Part shown: piece by piece, positions 25,934 to 34,074 of the stretch | How the letters are laid out: every line of letters starts with the position of its first letter | How positions within the stretch are numbered: position 1 is the stretch's first letter | Origin: Actinopolymorpha rutila | Lineage (GTDB): Bacteria; Actinomycetota; Actinomycetes; Propionibacteriales; Actinopolymorphaceae | Direction of reading: 5' to 3' | DNA length: 64,000 bases | NCBI RefSeq assembly: GCF_013407855.1 | Contig: NZ_JACBZH010000001.1 | Coordinates: 558,001 to 622,000, forward strand | Notes under the pieces: model-generated | Told to the model about the DNA's origin: nothing | The model's input: the letters and a program-made list of their open reading frames with translations, nothing else | Database searches by the model: none | Translations under genes and position numbers: made by a program

Positions 25934-26941
25934 GTGAGCAGGCTGAAGGTCGCTGTGGTCGGCTGTGGAGGTGCGGCGACCGGGCACGCGCTGGCGCTGG
26001 CCAACCTGGCCGACTTCGAGATCGTGGCGCTGGTCGACCCGAGTGAGCGAAACCTCGCGAGCTTCCGCACCCGGGTGCCCGCCGTCGCCGACGTGCCGGC
26101 GTACGACGACGTGGAGGCGATGTACGACGCGGGGGTCGAGGTGGAGGCGCTCACCGTGGTGACCCCGCACACCCTGCACCACCCGATCGTGCTCGGGGCG
26201 ATCAAGCGCAACCTGCACGTGCTGTGCGAGAAGCCGCTCACCTGCGACCCGGCGCACGCGCGGGAGATCGAGTCCGCCGCGGCGACCGCCGGGGTGACGG
26301 TGATGGTGCGCTACCAGCGGCGGTTCGACCCGGCGTACCGCTACATGCGTGAGGTCATCGCCTCCGGTGGGCTCGGCGAGCTGCGGTCGATCATGGTTTC
26401 CGTCGGCCAGCGCTGGCTGACGAACACCAAGGGAACCTGGCGGCAGGACCCGGCCCTGTCCGGCGGCGGCATGCTGATGGACAGCGGCTCCCACCTGGCC
26501 GACATGCTGTTGTGGCTGGTCGGCAAGCCGGTGGAGACCGTCTCGGCGCTCGTCGACAACGCCGGGTCGCCGGTGGACATCAACACCGCCGCGACGGTGT
26601 CGTTCGCCGGTGGCGTGCAGGGGCAGTTGCACGTGGTGGGCGACCTGGCCACCACCTGGATGGAGAACGTCGCCGTCTCCGGCACGAACGGCCTGCTGCG
26701 GTACGAGGCAGACCCGCAGCACCCGTGGCGTACCGGCCGGGTGGTGCACTACCGCGACGGTGAGCTCGTGCAGCCGGTGAACCTCCCGGAGCCCCCTGAG
26801 ATCCACGAGGCCCTGCTGGCCACGATCCGCGGCGAGGCCGTCAACGAGGCACCGCCCGCCGCCGGGATCGCGGTGGCCGAGCTGAGCGAGGCGATCTACC
26901 GTTCAGCCGGCCAGGGCGGCGCCCGGGTCTCGGTCCGCTGA
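25934..26941 (+). CDS. Gfo/Idh/MocA family oxidoreductase
   Basis: A 335-residue dehydrogenase. The Rossmann motif is LKVAVVGCGGAATGHALAL, the cofactor/catalytic lysine is in VLCEKPLTCDPAHA, and the C-terminal active-site helix is GGGMLMDSGSHLADMLLWL with the conserved histidine. It probably oxidises a sugar-like ring or works on the product of the upstream dioxygenase-like enzyme. Start choice: GGGAGG at 25921-25926 is only 1 nt from an ATG at 25928 but 7 nt from the GTG at 25934, so the GTG is preferred. Confidence 0.9.
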   Translation: MSRLKVAVVGCGGAATGHALALANLADFEIVALVDPSERNLASFRTRVPAVADVPAYDDVEAMYDAGVEVEALTVVTPHTLHHPIVLGAIKRNLHVLCEKPLTCDPAHAREIESAAATAGVTVMVRYQRRFDPAYRYMREVIASGGLGELRSIMVSVGQRWLTNTKGTWRQDPALSGGGMLMDSGSHLADMLLWLVGKPVETVSALVDNAGSPVDINTAATVSFAGGVQGQLHVVGDLATTWMENVAVSGTNGLLRYEADPQHPWRTGRVVHYRDGELVQPVNLPEPPEIHEALLATIRGEAVNEAPPAAGIAVAELSEAIYRSAGQGGARVSVR

Positions 26942-27105
26942 CACCTGCCTGATCCGCGCACCGCGCGCGACGACGACCAGCCCACCCGGCCAGAACCTGG
27001 AGCCAGAACTCTGGCCGGAACACGCCGGTTGTCGTTGCGCGCGGCTGTGTCGGGGCATAGACCGGTGGAGCGGGGCGACCACCGTCCCGTATGGGGAGGT
27101 GCGGG

Positions 27106-27363
27106 ATGAGCGACCTGGAAACAGACTTCACCGGTGCCGTGAAGGCGGTGTCCGCGCTCGGCGCGGACCCGGGCAACGACGTCAAGTTGCGGCTGTACGC
27201 GTTGTACAAGCAGGCGACGATCGGGAACGTGGACGGCAAGCGGCCCGGCTTCACCAACCCGGTCGGGCGGGCCAAGCACGACGCGTGGGCCTCGGTGAGC
27301 GGGATGAGCTCGGGCGAGGCCAAGCGGGCGTACGTCGACCTCGCCGCGGAGCTGACCCCCTGA
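27106..27363 (+). CDS. Acyl-CoA-binding protein
   Basis: An 85-residue four-helix protein matching the ACBP family along its whole length: LRLYALYKQATIGNVDGKRP, with the YKQAT core and the lysine that contacts the CoA phosphate, then AKHDAWASVSGMSSGEAKRA and YVDLAAEL. It binds medium/long-chain acyl-CoA esters in the cytosol. ACBPs are widespread in eukaryotes and patchy in bacteria. GGGGAGG lies 7 nt before the ATG. The next gene, an SDR, starts 19 nt after its stop and is probably co-transcribed. Confidence 0.9.
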   Translation: MSDLETDFTGAVKAVSALGADPGNDVKLRLYALYKQATIGNVDGKRPGFTNPVGRAKHDAWASVSGMSSGEAKRAYVDLAAELTP

Positions 27364-27381
27364 GCCGACGAGGAGTACGCG

Positions 27382-28155
27382 ATGACTGGCGCCGGGCGGG
27401 TCGCCCTGGTCACCGGGGGCGCTAGCGGTATCGGGCTGGCGACGGCCCGGCGGCTGGCCGGCGGCGGTGACCGCGTCGTCATCGTCGACCGCCGCGCGGA
27501 GGCCGGGGAACAGGCCCGGGACGCGTTGCGCGCGGAGGGTCTGGACGTCACCTTCGCAGCCGCCGACGTCACCGTCGAGGAGGACGTCGTAAGCGCGGTG
27601 CGCGCGGCCGAGGAGCAGGTCGGCCCGGTCGACGTCCTGGTCAACAACGCCGGGATCTTCGAGCCGGTGCGGTTCGTCGAGGCGCCGACGCCGGTCTGGC
27701 ACCGTACATTCGACGTGCTGGTGAAGGGCGCCTACTTCTTCTCCCGGGAGGTCGCTGCCCGGATGGTCGCCCGCGGCACCGGCGGCGTCATCGTGAACGT
27801 CTCCTCGATCAACGGCAACCGGGGACTGGCGGAGTCCAGCCACTACAACGCCGGCAAGGGCGCGGTCGACCAGCTCACCCGGTGCCTCGCGCTCGAACTC
27901 GCCGACCACGGCATCCGGGTGAACGCGGTCGCGCCGGGCTTCGTGGACACCCCGATGTCGGTCGTGGACGGGGAGAACGAACTGGAGAGCGAGGAGTTCC
28001 AGTCTTTCTACGTCCGCGGCGGGCGCATCCCGATGCGCCGTGCCGGTACGGCCGCCGAGGTGGCCGAGGTGGTGGCGTTCCTCGCCTCGCCGGCCGCGGC
28101 GTACGTGTGCGGCGCGATCGTCCCGGTCGACGGCGGCCTCGCCGTGACCTTCTAG
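27382..28155 (+). CDS. Short-chain dehydrogenase/reductase
   Basis: A 257-residue classical SDR: cofactor motif VTGGASGIG, NNAG at about 88-91, catalytic Ser in NVSSINGN, and the YNAGKGA motif (Tyr and Lys). The C-terminal NAVAPGFVDTPM and VPVDGG are standard. It oxidises or reduces a hydroxyl/keto group with NAD(P)H; similarity to FabG-type enzymes and the neighbouring acyl-CoA-binding protein hint at an acyl or polyol substrate. GAGGAG lies before the ATG. It converges with a Nudix gene with a 4-nt overlap of ends. Confidence 0.92.
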   Translation: MTGAGRVALVTGGASGIGLATARRLAGGGDRVVIVDRRAEAGEQARDALRAEGLDVTFAAADVTVEEDVVSAVRAAEEQVGPVDVLVNNAGIFEPVRFVEAPTPVWHRTFDVLVKGAYFFSREVAARMVARGTGGVIVNVSSINGNRGLAESSHYNAGKGAVDQLTRCLALELADHGIRVNAVAPGFVDTPMSVVDGENELESEEFQSFYVRGGRIPMRRAGTAAEVAEVVAFLASPAAAYVCGAIVPVDGGLAVTF

Positions 28156-28667
28156 CGGACGGTAGGTCCCGAACCCTTGGCGGACGGCAGTGTCGGACCG
28201 GTGAAGCCGAAGCTGACCACGGGGTCGATGCCGCCGGTGCGGATGCGGTCCAGCACGAACAACTCGTGGGGAACGACCGGATCGGGCAGGTCGTCCAGCG
28301 GGAACCACCGCAGGTCGGCGGCCTTGTCCGGCTCGACCAGGTGCGGCTCGCCGGTCCAGGTGCGGCACTGGAGGAAGAAGTCGACCCGCTCGTCGATCGG
28401 GTCACCGGTGCGGCCGGTGCGATGCATGGCGGTGAGCGGGGTGAGGTCGGCCGGGTCGATCTTCACCGCCAGCTCCTCCTGGGCCTCCCGGCACGCCGCC
28501 TCGAACACCGACTCGCCGGCCTCGACGTGCCCGGCCGCGGCCATCGCCCAGTGATCGTCCATGTAACCGGTGCCCTGGCGTAGCTGAAGGAGCACCTGCT
28601 CGGCACCGTCCACGGTGCGGCGGAACATCACGTACGCGGCGGGAACCACCTGGAACCGATCGGTCAC
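28152..28667 (-). CDS. Nudix hydrolase
   Basis: A 171-residue protein with the Nudix box AGHVEAGESVFEAACREAQE followed by ELAVKI (the last glycine position is occupied by Ala). FQVVPAAYVMFRRTVDGAEQVLLQLRQ forms the first strands and PLTAMHRTGRTGDPIDERVDFFL the central sheet. This is like actinobacterial Nudix proteins annotated as NTP pyrophosphohydrolases. Single gene; the substrate is unknown. Confidence 0.87.
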   Translation of the reverse strand: MTDRFQVVPAAYVMFRRTVDGAEQVLLQLRQGTGYMDDHWAMAAAGHVEAGESVFEAACREAQEELAVKIDPADLTPLTAMHRTGRTGDPIDERVDFFLQCRTWTGEPHLVEPDKAADLRWFPLDDLPDPVVPHELFVLDRIRTGGIDPVVSFGFTGPTLPSAKGSGPTVR

Positions 28668-28709
28668 CTCGACACCGTACCGGCGGGCACCCCCACGCCC
28701 GGGGATCGG

Positions 28710-29552
28710 TCAGCCGCCCGGCCGCAACCAGGCCGTCCACCGCATGAGTGGCACGAAGCCCATCCTGTCGTAGATCGGCCGCCCGTCGTCGCTGGCGATC
28801 AGGACGGCCGGGTGGTCGGGTTCCTCGAGGGTGGCCGCCCACGTCACCGCCGCGCCGGCTCCCCGGCCCCGCGCGGCCGGTAGCGTCGCGACGTACTCCA
28901 CGAGCGTCACGCCGGCATGGCGGTGGGACGCGGCCACGGCCGCGGGTGCGCCGTCGACGAACGCGACCCACATTCGGGTGGTTTCGGTCAGGATCCCGGG
29001 CGCGAGCAGGTCGCCCGGTGCGAGCGGCTCCAGGTCCGGCATCGGATAGCCCTCGACCAGGACGCGTTCGGCGACCGCGAGACCGGCGGCGTCGCGCACC
29101 TGCCGCACCTCCACCGAGGGCGAGGCGGACGTGCTGGACGAGGTGGACGTGATGGACGCGGCCGGAGTCCGCGGCCCGGGGAAGCGGACCATCAGCGGCG
29201 GGTAGCCGAGCAGCGCCAGGCCGTACTCGCGTAGATCGGGAGTGGGCCACGGGCTCACGAGGAAGTACGGCACGGAAGGCGGCAGCATCGCCCCGACCTC
29301 CGCGAGCACCTCCGCCGGCTCGGTGAGGGGTTGGCGGAGGATCACCGGGTTGGTGAGCGCGCCGCGGTCGCCGATCCGGCCGGCCGCCCACCGAGGCTCG
29401 GACCTCCAGGGTTTCCCGGCTGTGCGGGCGACCTCCACCGACCAGGAGGCGTGGACGAGCACGGCCTGGCGCAGCAGGGTGTCGTCCGCGGGGAGATCGG
29501 GTTCCCACCCGGTCGTGAGGTGTTCGTCGGCCGGCGGGACGATCGAGGCCAT
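28710..29552 (-). CDS. GNAT family N-acetyltransferase
   Basis: A 280-residue protein. The C-terminal half (about 150-275) is a GNAT domain: VAFVDGAPAAVAASHRHAGVTLVEYVAT followed by the acetyl-CoA loop LPAARGRGAGAAVTWAA (R/QxxGxG/A type) and RPIYDRMGFVPL. The N-terminal half has no recognised motif. A serine/threonine-rich linker SITSTSSSTSASPS joins the halves. The substrate is unknown. The ATG at 29552 lacks an obvious ribosome-binding site. Confidence 0.82.
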   Translation of the reverse strand: MASIVPPADEHLTTGWEPDLPADDTLLRQAVLVHASWSVEVARTAGKPWRSEPRWAAGRIGDRGALTNPVILRQPLTEPAEVLAEVGAMLPPSVPYFLVSPWPTPDLREYGLALLGYPPLMVRFPGPRTPAASITSTSSSTSASPSVEVRQVRDAAGLAVAERVLVEGYPMPDLEPLAPGDLLAPGILTETTRMWVAFVDGAPAAVAASHRHAGVTLVEYVATLPAARGRGAGAAVTWAATLEEPDHPAVLIASDDGRPIYDRMGFVPLMRWTAWLRPGG

Positions 29553-29614
29553 GCGTTCACGATGACACAAGCGGGACGAGGTTGGGCGCGGATCCGGCGG
29601 TACGTCCGGCGACC

Positions 29615-31000
29615 TCACCGGGCGGGCCGCCCGAACGCCCCGAGCAGCACCGCCGAGGCCAGCAGCCCGGCGGCGTACACGCGCAGCACGATCTCGATAG
29701 CGCCGCCCGGAGAGTGGCCCGCCTCGTGCAGGAGTTCCAGCGCCGTGGCCGCGACCGCGAGTGCGAGACCGGCGATCACGATGATCGCGGTCTGGCTGAC
29801 GCCTGCGGCCTGGCCGGCTCGTTCGCGCCGGACGACTCGCTGGGTCCCGATGGAGGCGAACGACCAGCCGAGCCCGAAGCCGAGCCCGCAGCAGAAGAAG
29901 ACCACGACGTAGGCGAACCAGGCGTGGGTGAACGACAACACCAGCACGGCGATCCCGCCGGCGGCGTTCGCGATCGTCATCACCACCCGCGCCGAGCGGC
30001 GCTCGCCCAGCCAGCCGGCCAGTGGTCCCGCGAAGCCCGACGCCGCCGAGAGCGCGAGGAACACCAGGCCGGCGGTGAACGGCGACAGGCCGCGGACGTT
30101 CTGCAGGTACAGCGTGGCCAGGAAGACCGTGCCGGCGTAGGCGATGTTGGCCATCGTCCCGGCGGCGGTGACGAGGACGAACGCGGCGTTGCGGAAGAGT
30201 TCGACGTCCATCAGCGGCTGGCGTACGCGGCTCTCCACCAGCGGGAGCGCCGCGACGAAGCCGAGCCCCACGACTGCGGCCATCAGGACGAGTGCGGACG
30301 TCCAGCCCGCCGTCGGCGCCCGGTCGACGGCGTACGTCACCAGCGCCAGGCCGCCGCTGAGCAGCACCGCACCGGTCACGTCGACCTCGCGCGACACCGT
30401 CTCGTCCCTCGACTCCGGTGTGCTGAGCAGCACCACGACCGCCGCGACGATCACGAACGGAACCAAGGTCCAGAAGATCCACCGCCACCCCGGGCCTGCG
30501 GTGAGCAGGCCGCCGACGAACGGACCGGCGGCGGTGCCGACGGCTGCCAGCCCGTACGTGCGACCGATCGCCTGGCCCCGGCGTTCGGGTGGAAACGTGC
30601 TGGTGAGGACGGCCACGGTCATCGGGAAGATGAGCGCCGCGCCGGCACCCTGCAGGATCCGGAACGCGATCAGCATGCCGGCCGACGACGCGACCGCACA
30701 CAGCACGGCGGCCAGGCCGAAGATGCCGAGGCCGGTCACCAGGACCAGCCGGCGGCCGAGGATGTCACCGAGACGGCCGCCGAGGACCAGCAGTGACCCG
30801 AGGGCGAGCATGTAGCCGCTCAGCACCCACTGCAGGTCGGTGGGCGTGGACCGGAGGTCGTGTGCCATCCGGGGTACGGCGAGGGCGAGCGCGAAGAAGT
30901 CCAGCTGTACGCAGAACATCGCCAGCGACGCCGCGATCAGGACCCCGCGAAGCCGTGGGGCGTCGGCGCGCATGTGCGGCGTCGAGCCGGACCCGGTCAT
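29615..31000 (-). CDS. DHA2-type MFS drug/H+ antiporter
   Basis: A 461-residue membrane protein with about 14 spans. The DHA2/EmrB-QacA signature is seen in the first spans: DLQWVLSGYMLALGSLLVL and GGRLGDILGRR (motif A), and RILQGAGAALIFPMTVAVL with motif C-like GTAAGPFVGGLL further on. It expels hydrophobic compounds at the expense of the proton gradient. The divergent TetR gene starts about 120 nt away and is the likely repressor. Confidence 0.9.
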   Translation of the reverse strand: MTGSGSTPHMRADAPRLRGVLIAASLAMFCVQLDFFALALAVPRMAHDLRSTPTDLQWVLSGYMLALGSLLVLGGRLGDILGRRLVLVTGLGIFGLAAVLCAVASSAGMLIAFRILQGAGAALIFPMTVAVLTSTFPPERRGQAIGRTYGLAAVGTAAGPFVGGLLTAGPGWRWIFWTLVPFVIVAAVVVLLSTPESRDETVSREVDVTGAVLLSGGLALVTYAVDRAPTAGWTSALVLMAAVVGLGFVAALPLVESRVRQPLMDVELFRNAAFVLVTAAGTMANIAYAGTVFLATLYLQNVRGLSPFTAGLVFLALSAASGFAGPLAGWLGERRSARVVMTIANAAGGIAVLVLSFTHAWFAYVVVFFCCGLGFGLGWSFASIGTQRVVRRERAGQAAGVSQTAIIVIAGLALAVAATALELLHEAGHSPGGAIEIVLRVYAAGLLASAVLLGAFGRPAR

Positions 31001-31072
31001 GCCTCGGTCCTACCCGGATCGTCGGCCGGTGGAGCGCCGTCGGCCGGGAGGGTACGTGTTAGCGTCCTGGGC

Positions 31073-31084
31073 GACCGACCAGTC
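31073..31084. promoter_or_regulatory. Candidate TetR operator between efflux pump and regulator
   Basis: GACCGACCAGTC is an imperfect palindrome of the GACCGxCCGGTC type often bound by TetR proteins, located in the shared region between the divergent DHA2 pump and TetR genes and next to TTAGCGTCC. Only its position and symmetry support it. Confidence 0.4.
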
Positions 31085-31118
31085 ACGGAGGCGACGTGCG
31101 AAACCCGGGAGCGCGCAG

Positions 31119-31724
31119 GTGACCGGCGGCCGCGGTAAGGCACCGTCCGGGCGAGGCCAGGCCACCCGGGCCAGACTGCTGGACGCCGCCGCCCAGCTCG
31201 TCGGCGAGGTCGGCTGGGGCGCGGTCTCCACCCGCCTGGTGGCCGAACGGGCCGGCGTCAACCCGGCGCTCGTGCACTACCACTTCTCCTCGGTGGCCGA
31301 GCTGTTGCGCGAGGCGGTGATGCGCACGGCCCGCGAAGCCGTCTTCCAACTCGTGGACGTCCTGAGCCAGGCGACCGACGTCCGCGCCGGAGTGGACACA
31401 CTCTTCGGCTTCCTGCGCCCCTACACCGGCACCGACCCGGCGTCGTTGCTGATGGTGGAGGGCTTCCTCGCCGCCACGCGGGAGGAGACCCTGCGCGCGG
31501 AGTTCGCCGCCCTGATCGAGGAGATCCGGCAGCGGCTCGCGGACTGGCTGGCGGCGTGCGGGCACCCCGAGCCGGTCGCGTCCGCCGGTGTGTTCGCGGC
31601 AATGATCGACGGACTGCTGTTGCACCGCGCGGTGCAGCCAGGCATGGATTTCGAGGCGTACCAGCGAACCGTGACGAGGATGCTGTCGGCGGGCGTACCC
31701 GAAGAGCGCGGCCGGGATGAGTGA
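31119..31724 (+). CDS. TetR family transcriptional regulator
   Basis: A 201-residue regulator with an N-terminal helix-turn-helix: RGQATRARLLDAAAQLVGEV then VAERAGVNPALVHYHFSSV. The C-terminal ligand domain is unassigned. The GTG at 31119 is preferred because GGGAG is 8 nt upstream; longer in-frame versions have an unlikely basic leader. It is divergent from the DHA2 pump, the usual layout of a ligand-released efflux repressor. Its last 8 nt overlap the DksA-type gene. Confidence 0.85.
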   Translation: MTGGRGKAPSGRGQATRARLLDAAAQLVGEVGWGAVSTRLVAERAGVNPALVHYHFSSVAELLREAVMRTAREAVFQLVDVLSQATDVRAGVDTLFGFLRPYTGTDPASLLMVEGFLAATREETLRAEFAALIEEIRQRLADWLAACGHPEPVASAGVFAAMIDGLLLHRAVQPGMDFEAYQRTVTRMLSAGVPEERGRDE

Positions 31725-32091
31725 CGCCGGGTTGCCGGCGAACGACCTGGCCGAGCTGCGCGCCCTGGTGGAGGCGGACCGGGAACGCACTGCCGAGCGG
31801 CTCGCGTTCCTCACCCGCGACCTGACCGGCATCCTCGATTCGGCCGCACTGGTGGCCACCGACGACGAGCACGACCCGGAGGGTTCGTCCACCGCGTTCG
31901 AACGCGCACACGTGCAGGCACTCCTCGACCAGGCACGCGAACACCTGCGTCAACTCGAGCTTGCGCTGGACCGGATGGCCGCCGGAACGTACGGCAGGTG
32001 CGAAAGCTGCGGACGACCCATCCCGGTCGAACGCCTGCGGATCCGCCCGGCCACCACGACCTGCGTCACCTGCGCCGCGCGCTCTCGCTGA
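31717..32091 (+). CDS. DksA/TraR-type C4 zinc-finger protein
   Basis: A 124-residue protein with an N-terminal coiled coil (about 8-88) and a C-terminal zinc finger RCESCGRPIP...TTTCVTCAA (Cys95, Cys98, Cys116, Cys119). The DxxDxA tip of E. coli DksA is not preserved, so control of RNA polymerase through the secondary channel is unproven, although this family in actinobacteria is often called RNA polymerase-binding. Translation is probably coupled to tetR by an 8-nt overlap. Confidence 0.87.
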   Translation: MSDAGLPANDLAELRALVEADRERTAERLAFLTRDLTGILDSAALVATDDEHDPEGSSTAFERAHVQALLDQAREHLRQLELALDRMAAGTYGRCESCGRPIPVERLRIRPATTTCVTCAARSR

Positions 32092-32103
32092 GCCGCCGGC
32101 CGG

Positions 32104-32275
32104 TCAGCTCTGCCCGGGACGGACGAGCCCGCTCTCGTAGGCGATCACCACGAGCTGGGAACGGTCGCGGGCGTTCAGCTTCGTCAGCAAACCGGCTGAC
32201 GTAGGTACGCGCGGTGTCCGGGCTCAGATGCAGGACGGTCCCGATCTCCGCGTTCGACCGCCCGGCGCCGACCGC
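32104..32275 (-). pseudogene. Frameshifted C-terminal remnant of a LuxR-type response regulator
   Basis: Reading the minus strand, GAGRSNAEIGTVLHLSPDTA and RTYVSR form the LuxR helix-turn-helix; the rest, LLTKLNARDRSQLVVIAYES then GLVRPGQ, continues one base out of frame. The break is at an AAA run (32189-32191), where homologues have two bases. Nothing of the receiver domain remains; a TAG precedes the remnant at 32276-32278. It is dead DNA between the DksA-type and aldehyde dehydrogenase genes. Confidence 0.82.
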
Positions 32276-32304
32276 CTACCCACACGACGGGCGCTGCGGG
32301 TGCG

Positions 32305-33867
32305 TCATCGTGTTCCGTCCCGGCTGCGGCTGCGGCCGTTGTCGCTGTTGCGGTCGTGGTCGGTGAACCAGCCCGTCACCTGGGGGTCGATGTTGTGGTA
32401 GATGTGCTTGGCTTCCTGGTACTCCGCCAGCCCGCTCGGGCCGAGCTCGCGCCCGATCCCCGACTGGCCGAAACCTCCCCACTCCGCCTGCGGCAGGTAG
32501 GGGTGGAAGTCGTTGATCCAGACGGTGCCGTGCCGCAGCCGGTTCGCGACCCGTTGCGCGCGGCCGGCGTCCTGGGTCCACACCGCCGCGGCCAGGCCGT
32601 AGCTTGTGTCGTTGCCGATCCGGACCGCCTCGTCCTCGGTGGTGAAGGTCTCCACGGTGACCACCGGCCCGAAACCCTCGTCGCGTACGACGGACATGCC
32701 CGACCGCACACCGGTGAGGACCGTCGGCGCGAAGTAGAAGCCGTTCGCCAGGTCACCCTCGCCCCAGGTGCCACCACACCGTAGGACCGCGCCCTCGGCG
32801 ACGCCGCGGCGGACGTACTCGGTCACCTTGTCCCGGTGTGCGGCGGAGATCAGCGGGCCGGTCTCGGCGTTCTCGTCGAACGGCCCGCCCATCCGGATCA
32901 TCCGCGCGCGGCGGACCAGTTCGTCGACGAACCGGTCGTGCAGCGACTCCTCCACGACCAGCCGGGCACCTGCCGAGCACACCTGGCCGGAGTGCAGGAA
33001 CGCGGCGTTCAGCGCGTTGTCCAGCGCGGCGTCGAAGTCGGCGTCGGCGAAGACGACGTTGGGGTTCTTGCCGCCGAGTTCGAGCGCGACCTTCTTGACC
33101 GTCGCGGCGGCGGAGGCGGCGATCCGGCGCCCGGTCTCCAGCCCGCCGGTGAACGACACCAGGTCGACGTCCGCGTGCTCCGACAGCGGAGCGCCCGCCA
33201 CCGGACCCGCACCGAGGACGAGGTTTGCCACCCCGGCCGGCAGGCCCACCTCGGTGAGTACGTCCATCAACAGGATCGCCGTGCTGGGGGTGAGCTCGCT
33301 CGGTTTGAGGACGAACGTGTTGCCGGCAGCCAGTGCGGGCGCGACCTTCCACGCCGCCTGCAGCAGTGGGTAGTTCCAGGGCGAGATGAGCCCGCACACG
33401 CCGACGGGTTCGTAGCTGATCCGGCTCACCACGCCCGGGTCGCCGGCATCGACGAGCCGGCCCGCATCCAGCCCGGCGAGCTTGCCGAAGTACGTGAAAC
33501 AGGCGGCGATGTCGGCCAGGTCGAGCCGGCTCTCGACGATCCGCTTACCGGTGTCGAGGGACTCCGCCCGGGCGAACTCCTCGGTCCGGGTGCGAAGTCG
33601 CTCGGCCACCCGCAGCAGCAGGTCGCCGCGTTCGGCGGCTGGGGTGCGCGGCCACGGGCCGGTGTCGAACGCCTTGCGGGCGGCGGCAATCGCGCGTTCC
33701 ACGTCGACCGTCCCGGCCTCACTGACGTGCTTCACGTACGAGCCGTCAGCCGGGCAGCGGATCTCCCTGGTGCCGCCGTCGGCGGCGGGCACCCAGGCGC
33801 CGTCGACGTACAGCGTTGCCGGTGGTGAGGACAGCGGCGCGGTCGTGGTCTCGTCGAGCTCGCTCAT
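32305..33867 (-). CDS. Aldehyde dehydrogenase, betaine-aldehyde dehydrogenase-like
   Basis: A 520-residue NAD(P)-dependent enzyme. SPWNYPLLQAAWKVAPALAA and LKPSELTPSTAILL line the cofactor site; the general base is in KVALELGGKNPNVVF (Glu about 260) and the nucleophile in HSGQVCSAGARLVVEE (Cys about 294). The end PQAEWGGFGQSGIGRELGPS is typical of betaine/gamma-aminobutyraldehyde dehydrogenases. The C-terminal tail after HNIDPQVTGWFTDHDR is a 13-residue basic extension. The true substrate is not determined; no betaine transporter or oxidase gene is nearby. ATG at 33867 is the family start. Confidence 0.92.
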   Translation of the reverse strand: MSELDETTTAPLSSPPATLYVDGAWVPAADGGTREIRCPADGSYVKHVSEAGTVDVERAIAAARKAFDTGPWPRTPAAERGDLLLRVAERLRTRTEEFARAESLDTGKRIVESRLDLADIAACFTYFGKLAGLDAGRLVDAGDPGVVSRISYEPVGVCGLISPWNYPLLQAAWKVAPALAAGNTFVLKPSELTPSTAILLMDVLTEVGLPAGVANLVLGAGPVAGAPLSEHADVDLVSFTGGLETGRRIAASAAATVKKVALELGGKNPNVVFADADFDAALDNALNAAFLHSGQVCSAGARLVVEESLHDRFVDELVRRARMIRMGGPFDENAETGPLISAAHRDKVTEYVRRGVAEGAVLRCGGTWGEGDLANGFYFAPTVLTGVRSGMSVVRDEGFGPVVTVETFTTEDEAVRIGNDTSYGLAAAVWTQDAGRAQRVANRLRHGTVWINDFHPYLPQAEWGGFGQSGIGRELGPSGLAEYQEAKHIYHNIDPQVTGWFTDHDRNSDNGRSRSRDGTR

Positions 33868-34026
33868 CGAATTCCCGTCTCGGCGGTCCACGCGCCTCGG
33901 CTCGGCGCGTCTGGGCGAGCAGGCTACCGGGCCGACCGGTGGCAGCACGAACGTCCGTGACCGAACCGGGATGGGCGTCCGCCGGCTGGGCGAGACTGAT
34001 GGCGCAGGCGCTGGGCCTTGCCTGAA

Positions 34027-34061
34027 GGTGCCGGGGCCGCGCGTGTGGCGGCCCCGGCACC
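34027..34061 (-). terminator. 14-bp GC hairpin after the DUF4352 gene
   Basis: GGTGCCGGGGCCGC (34027-34040) and GCGGCCCCGGCACC (34048-34061) are perfect complements around a 7-nt loop, 13 nt beyond the stop of the minus-strand DUF4352 gene. There is no U-tract, as is usual for hairpin terminators in high-GC genomes. Confidence 0.8.
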
Positions 34062-34074
34062 GATCCGTCAAGTG

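Noticed and set aside
31119..32091. TetR/DksA-type overlapping pair as a toxin-antitoxin system
   Set aside because: Both proteins belong to regulator families without toxin features; the divergent efflux pump explains the TetR gene.
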